A DNA stretch of 6,814 nt from positions 1-6,814 of the forward strand of contig CAJBKH010000167.1 in the NCBI GenBank assembly GCA_903953615.1, written 5' to 3'. The stretch's first letter is position 1. Each line of letters starts with the position of its first letter. Source of the DNA: an uncultured Bacteroidota bacterium (lineage in GTDB: Bacteria; Bacteroidota; Bacteroidia; NS11-12g; UBA955). The notes under the pieces are model-generated. The model saw only the letters and a program-made list of their open reading frames with translations, ran no database searches and was not told where the DNA came from. A program made the position numbers and the translations under genes. Of this stretch, positions 5,501 through 6,814 are shown in pieces.

Positions 5501-6814
5501 CGTTGGTATAAAGTGTGGTGTTATTATTACCAACTATCATACCTTGACCGTTCGCTTTATTGATATTTATAGCGGTTAAGCTATAAGGCATTTTATAACA
5601 ATTATACCAACTGCTATTGTATCTATTAACATATCCATTACTTCCAGCTAAACTAATATTTGAACCAACATCGCCTATGGTATAAATGGTTGCGCTATTA
5701 CTACCTGTTGCGCTGAGCGTGGTATATGAGGCACCACTATTGGTAGTTTGCATTACAGTTTTATTTTGCCCTGCAATGGTATATCGGGGCACACTGCTGT
5801 TGTAGCAGGCATCGTATAAATTATTTTTTGTACCACTAGTAACACTTGAAATACCAGAGCTAGTAATTTTCAGTGCTGTACCATTATTCCCAACTGCAAT
5901 TCCTGTAGTAGTATTCTCTAAAGCTACTGCATTTAATTGACTAGCAGTTGCACTATTAAGTGTTTGCCAAGTAACTCCTGCATCGATTGTTTTAATAACA
6001 GTGCCATCATCACCAACTGCAAAGGCTGTATTGGTTGAGGTGGAAGCAGTGGTGTTTACTGCATAAATATCGCGCAGTATAAGTGGATCAGTTTTTAAGC
6101 TATTATCAATAAAAGAGGCACCAGTATGTTCTAATACAGTGCCTGTATTACCTACAACTAAAACGTTAGTAGATTTTATGTAAATAGCATTCACGGGGCT
6201 GATGGTTGTGCCTGCAACGGTAGATAAACTGGTCCAGCCTGCGTTGCTGCTATGCAATTGAGATGTACTTGCGGAATTAAGTGCATATAACTCACCACTA
6301 CTTTTTATGCTAATATCAGAATAAGTAGAAGCACTAATTGTAATATCGGTAAAAGAATAACTACCGCTGTAAATACAATTATATACTTTACCAGTATTAG
6401 TTAATAAAGCCCCTTTAGTAGCTGTTGTAAATGCGGCAGCTTTAAAACCTGCAATTGAACCAATAGTACCAATATTGGTATAGCTCGCTTTATCGCCATT
6501 GATTACTGCTTTATATATTTTATTACCTGTAGCAGACGCCATAAATACATCACTTACATTTACAGCTGCAACAGCACCAAAATCATCGCTCAGAATTATA
6601 GGGTTGATTAATTTTTTAACTAATTTATTGGTCGAATACCCTGCAAAATCAATTACAGCCATAAGGCCGCTATTACCAACCGCATAACCTTTGCCATTGG
6701 TTTTATCATACATACTAAAATCTTTATAGACCCCAATTGTACTTACTTGTTTCCAATTGTTCCCTGCATTAGAAGTAGCATACAAATAACCATCGTCAGC
6801 AAGTGCAATACCAT
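1815..6814 (-). CDS. Large YCF48-repeat / YD-repeat (Rhs) polymorphic toxin-like protein, 5' partial
   Basis: The frame is open to the window edge, so the true start and any secretion signal lie outside. The first start-like codon is a TTG at 6785, but in-frame codons (IALADDGY) precede it, so it is not the real start. Residues are numbered from that TTG. Residues 1-668 hold about fifteen short repeats of the type AFAVGDDGTVIKT and GIAVGNNGTALKI, typical of YCF48/BNR beta-propellers. Residues 674-1210 hold YD repeats (FWYDKLGRM, YTQYDDLGRI, YKYDQLNRL, YRYDELGNL, FIYDAGGNR). Residues 1269-1400 are the Rhs-associated core (YELSNHLGNVLV, then GRWLSLDPL, then VDPSG). Residues 1401-1656 are a variable tip. 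In known Rhs/Tc proteins the YD shell encloses the tip and core aspartates release it; D1373 and D1397 are candidates here. A secreted or surface effector scaffold is inferred. The gene ends in TAA, five bases before the lipoprotein gene. Confidence 0.93.
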   Translation of the reverse strand, partial: GIALADDGYLYATSNAGNNWKQVSTIGVYKDFSMYDKTNGKGYAVGNSGLMAVIDFAGYSTNKLVKKLINPIILSDDFGAVAAVNVSDVFMASATGNKIYKAVINGDKASYTNIGTIGSIAGFKAAAFTTATKGALLTNTGKVYNCIYSGSYSFTDITISASTYSDISIKSSGELYALNSASTSQLHSSNAGWTSLSTVAGTTISPVNAIYIKSTNVLVVGNTGTVLEHTGASFIDNSLKTDPLILRDIYAVNTTASTSTNTAFAVGDDGTVIKTIDAGVTWQTLNSATASQLNAVALENTTTGIAVGNNGTALKITSSGISSVTSGTKNNLYDACYNSSVPRYTIAGQNKTVMQTTNSGASYTTLSATGSNSATIYTIGDVGSNISLAGSNGYVNRYNSSWYNCYKMPYSLTAININKANGQGMIVGNNNTTLYTNDRGYTWTLNKPYKLTSTSSTIYNFTGVAVWSSTKIYTSATCNVTFTPFLFNNLQASSKSDYTGLGANQIWNDVQIGENGIGYICGNALNYYKFNAVSGTPLACIAGTSAGLSSADLLSVSINYNQVFFVGTLKTFFNVNDITITTPSITNLSSNLPSSVSSSATLNRYVAYDKTNGIILGDNGVVVRVWDNNGSLTSDDKTSFNNNGTAVTYNLSAVDYSTRNHAIFAGASGHIKNLETEKQFTSLFWYDKLGRMVVSQNTKQYNKTTKAYSYTQYDDLGRITEVGEIAQTNSINQQYANRQLDDALFATWISGGARTEVTQTWYDVQFAPGGTLIQINLRKRVASVTYEDTYDGNSATYQSATHYSYDIHGNVNHMAQEIKEAKLVATGLNIKYIDYDYDLVSGKVNKVSYNPGKKDQYYHRYEYDADNRITQVFTSRDNIWWDNDAKYKYYNHGPMARTVIGDIEVQGLDYAYTLHGWLKGVNSNTLQPDRDMGKDGNPGSTRQFVARDAMGFTLGYYSGDYQSTKSMSTTQNFEAQTTSSDLLAARNDLYNGNISSMVTAMPDVSTYNTSRTITPSVRGGAYKYDQLNRLIEARSFFNVTIASNTWQSTGGSPPVDYLENFTYDAMGNIKHVNRWGNGGVQMDNMDYKYNTNTAGDLLSNKLYAVDEQVADGNYTDDIDDQVRTPNSPWNNKVSEVNKYNNYRYDELGNLMRDSAEGIQNIEWNVYGKIKKVTRYSASAKPDLEFIYDAGGNRVCKIIKPKPLNCNTYKYSYYLRDAQGNEMAHYELKTNSACNHDTLFVTEHAIYGSSRLGVDNRRAILYNGADVSADTTTTTYRRLGFKSYELSNHLGNVLVTISDKKIPKRLTGGIGAIDYFNPDINTITDYYAFGSPMPTRTWSDPNSKYKYGFNGKEKDNETTVEGGDYDFGARIYDSRLGRWLSLDPLMNLYPDINPYCFVMNRPTQLVDPSGREPVPIGVTSLAETMTALRKVTYKYNEWISIPSFPYFACVEKTRGIESYVELSAYFGSNYFGLDNGTGNSKRYLYSKKWGWIDLKHVAAAAQSADITSTQIALRLGEDVENRQENKEWPNNNKNSEKSAWDYEDLVSNLIGVGFQKYMQTPAAKGKDILTNLENYLTDLGFTSDPNEVGSDGASPMSKLSQDYNSETHDPNYTYDPVDTLDKDKRNNTTDKSVLEIQKKREVTTGKNIREHIRDRNLQNKVEDHTY
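2586..2981 (-). other. Rhs-associated core domain (copy 1, in the large protein)
   Basis: This covers residues 1269-1400: LGFKSYELSNHLGNVLVTIS, a spacer, DYYAFGSPMPTRTW, YGFNGKE, DYDFGARIYDSRLGRWLSLDPL, and a final NRPTQLVDPSG. This conserved block closes the YD shell just before the variable tip. D1373 (in SLDPL) and D1397 (in VDPSG) are 24 residues apart. They match the positions of the aspartates that support tip self-cleavage in characterised Rhs/Tc C proteins. The junction reads DPSGR and not the more usual DPxGL, so cleavage here is uncertain. Confidence 0.88.
2760..2833 (-). repeat. Core-homology block, copy 1 (in the large Rhs gene)
   Basis: This is the direct-repeat partner of 1031-1104, offset by 1729 bases. 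The perfectly matching tract is 2788-2825. It lies in the Rhs core about 75 codons before the start of tip 1. Beyond it the two copies stay similar in protein (RIY-S-LGR-LS-DPL) but diverge clearly in DNA. Confidence 0.9.
3156..4766 (-). repeat. YD-repeat (Rhs shell) region of the large protein
   Basis: This covers residues 674-1210. Degenerate YD units with the pattern Y-x-Y-D-x-x-G/N-x-(R/N)-(I/V/L) recur: FWYDKLGRM, YTQYDDLGRI, YSYDIHGNV, YEYDADNRI, YKYDQLNRL, FTYDAMGNI, YRYDELGNL and FIYDAGGNR. The late segment (NIEWNVYGKIKKV) also follows the usual Rhs pattern. In solved Rhs and Tc structures these repeats wind into a hollow beta-sheet cocoon around the C-terminal toxin. The assignment is by motif. 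The region joins the propeller repeats directly, with no visible linker domain. Confidence 0.85.
4782..6814 (-). repeat. YCF48/BNR-like beta-propeller repeat array in the N-terminal part of the Rhs protein
   Basis: Visible units share a core of small or hydrophobic residues, then G(N/D)(N/D/T)G, then a short strand, sometimes followed by an Asp-box-like turn (TSNAGNNW, TIDAGVTW, TNDRGYTW). Examples are GYAVGNSG (residues 33-40), VLVVGNTGTVLEH (208-220), AFAVGDDGTVIKT (254-266), GIAVGNNGTALKI (295-307), GMIVGNNNTTLYT (415-427) and GIILGDNGVVVRV (604-616). I count about fifteen units, the first one cut by the window edge. YCF48-like propellers usually have seven blades, so this could be two propellers, but blade boundaries cannot be fixed by eye. 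Such repeats in Bacteroidota exported proteins are usually binding or structural modules. The units are divergent in DNA, so this is a protein repeat and not a recent tandem DNA duplication. Confidence 0.75.

Noticed and set aside
6499..6687. A 62-codon plus-strand frame opposite the propeller repeats
   Set aside because: It is an antisense shadow of the repeat-coding strand, short, and with no supporting signal.
6783..6785. TTG at 6785 as the start of the large gene
   Set aside because: The same frame continues upstream to the window edge and encodes another piece of a propeller repeat (IALADDGY), so the gene begins outside the window.
1..6814. CRISPR array, tRNA/rRNA, insertion sequence or inverted repeats around the cassette
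   Set aside because: No regularly spaced direct repeats, no tRNA-like cloverleaf and no transposase frame were seen. The only notable DNA repeat is the direct core-homology block.

Overview
The window is an AT-rich bacterial segment read entirely on the minus strand. It most likely comes from the phylum Bacteroidota. The reasons are the style of the YD/Rhs protein (SNHLGNVLVTISDKK, YDYG/YDFGARIYDSRLGRWLSLDP), A-rich translation leaders instead of clear Shine-Dalgarno sites, and a short lipoprotein with acidic residues just after the lipobox cysteine. I cannot name a genus.

In the order of transcription (high to low coordinates), the window opens inside a very large gene (6814 to 1815, 5' end outside the window). 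The visible protein has about fifteen YCF48/BNR-like beta-propeller repeats, then a YD-repeat (Rhs) shell, then the Rhs-associated core ending in VDPSG, then a tip of about 256 residues with no recognised function. This is the layout of a polymorphic toxin: a scaffold that carries a replaceable C-terminal toxin. Five bases after its stop codon lies a 168-aa lipoprotein gene (1809 to 1303), the natural candidate for the cognate immunity protein.

After a 164-base gap, which contains the start of a possible 43-codon small ORF (1253 to 1122), comes a second, displaced Rhs tip (1138 to 26). It repeats the end of the Rhs core, including a block nearly identical in DNA to the first copy, and then continues into a different toxin domain with a zinc metallopeptidase motif, HEAGHNSSILH. 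It has no ATG before the conserved core block. Its stop overlaps an ATG (TAATG) that opens a further reading frame running off the window, a plausible second immunity gene.

The window therefore looks like a toxin-switching locus: one complete effector with tip 1 and candidate immunity 1, followed by a stored cassette with tip 2 and probably immunity 2. A 38-base identical tract lies in the same reading frame in both copies. Recombination there would remove 1729 bp and join the scaffold to the metallopeptidase tip. The sequence shows the duplicated block, the reading frames and the motifs. The toxin, immunity and switching roles are inferred from known Rhs systems.
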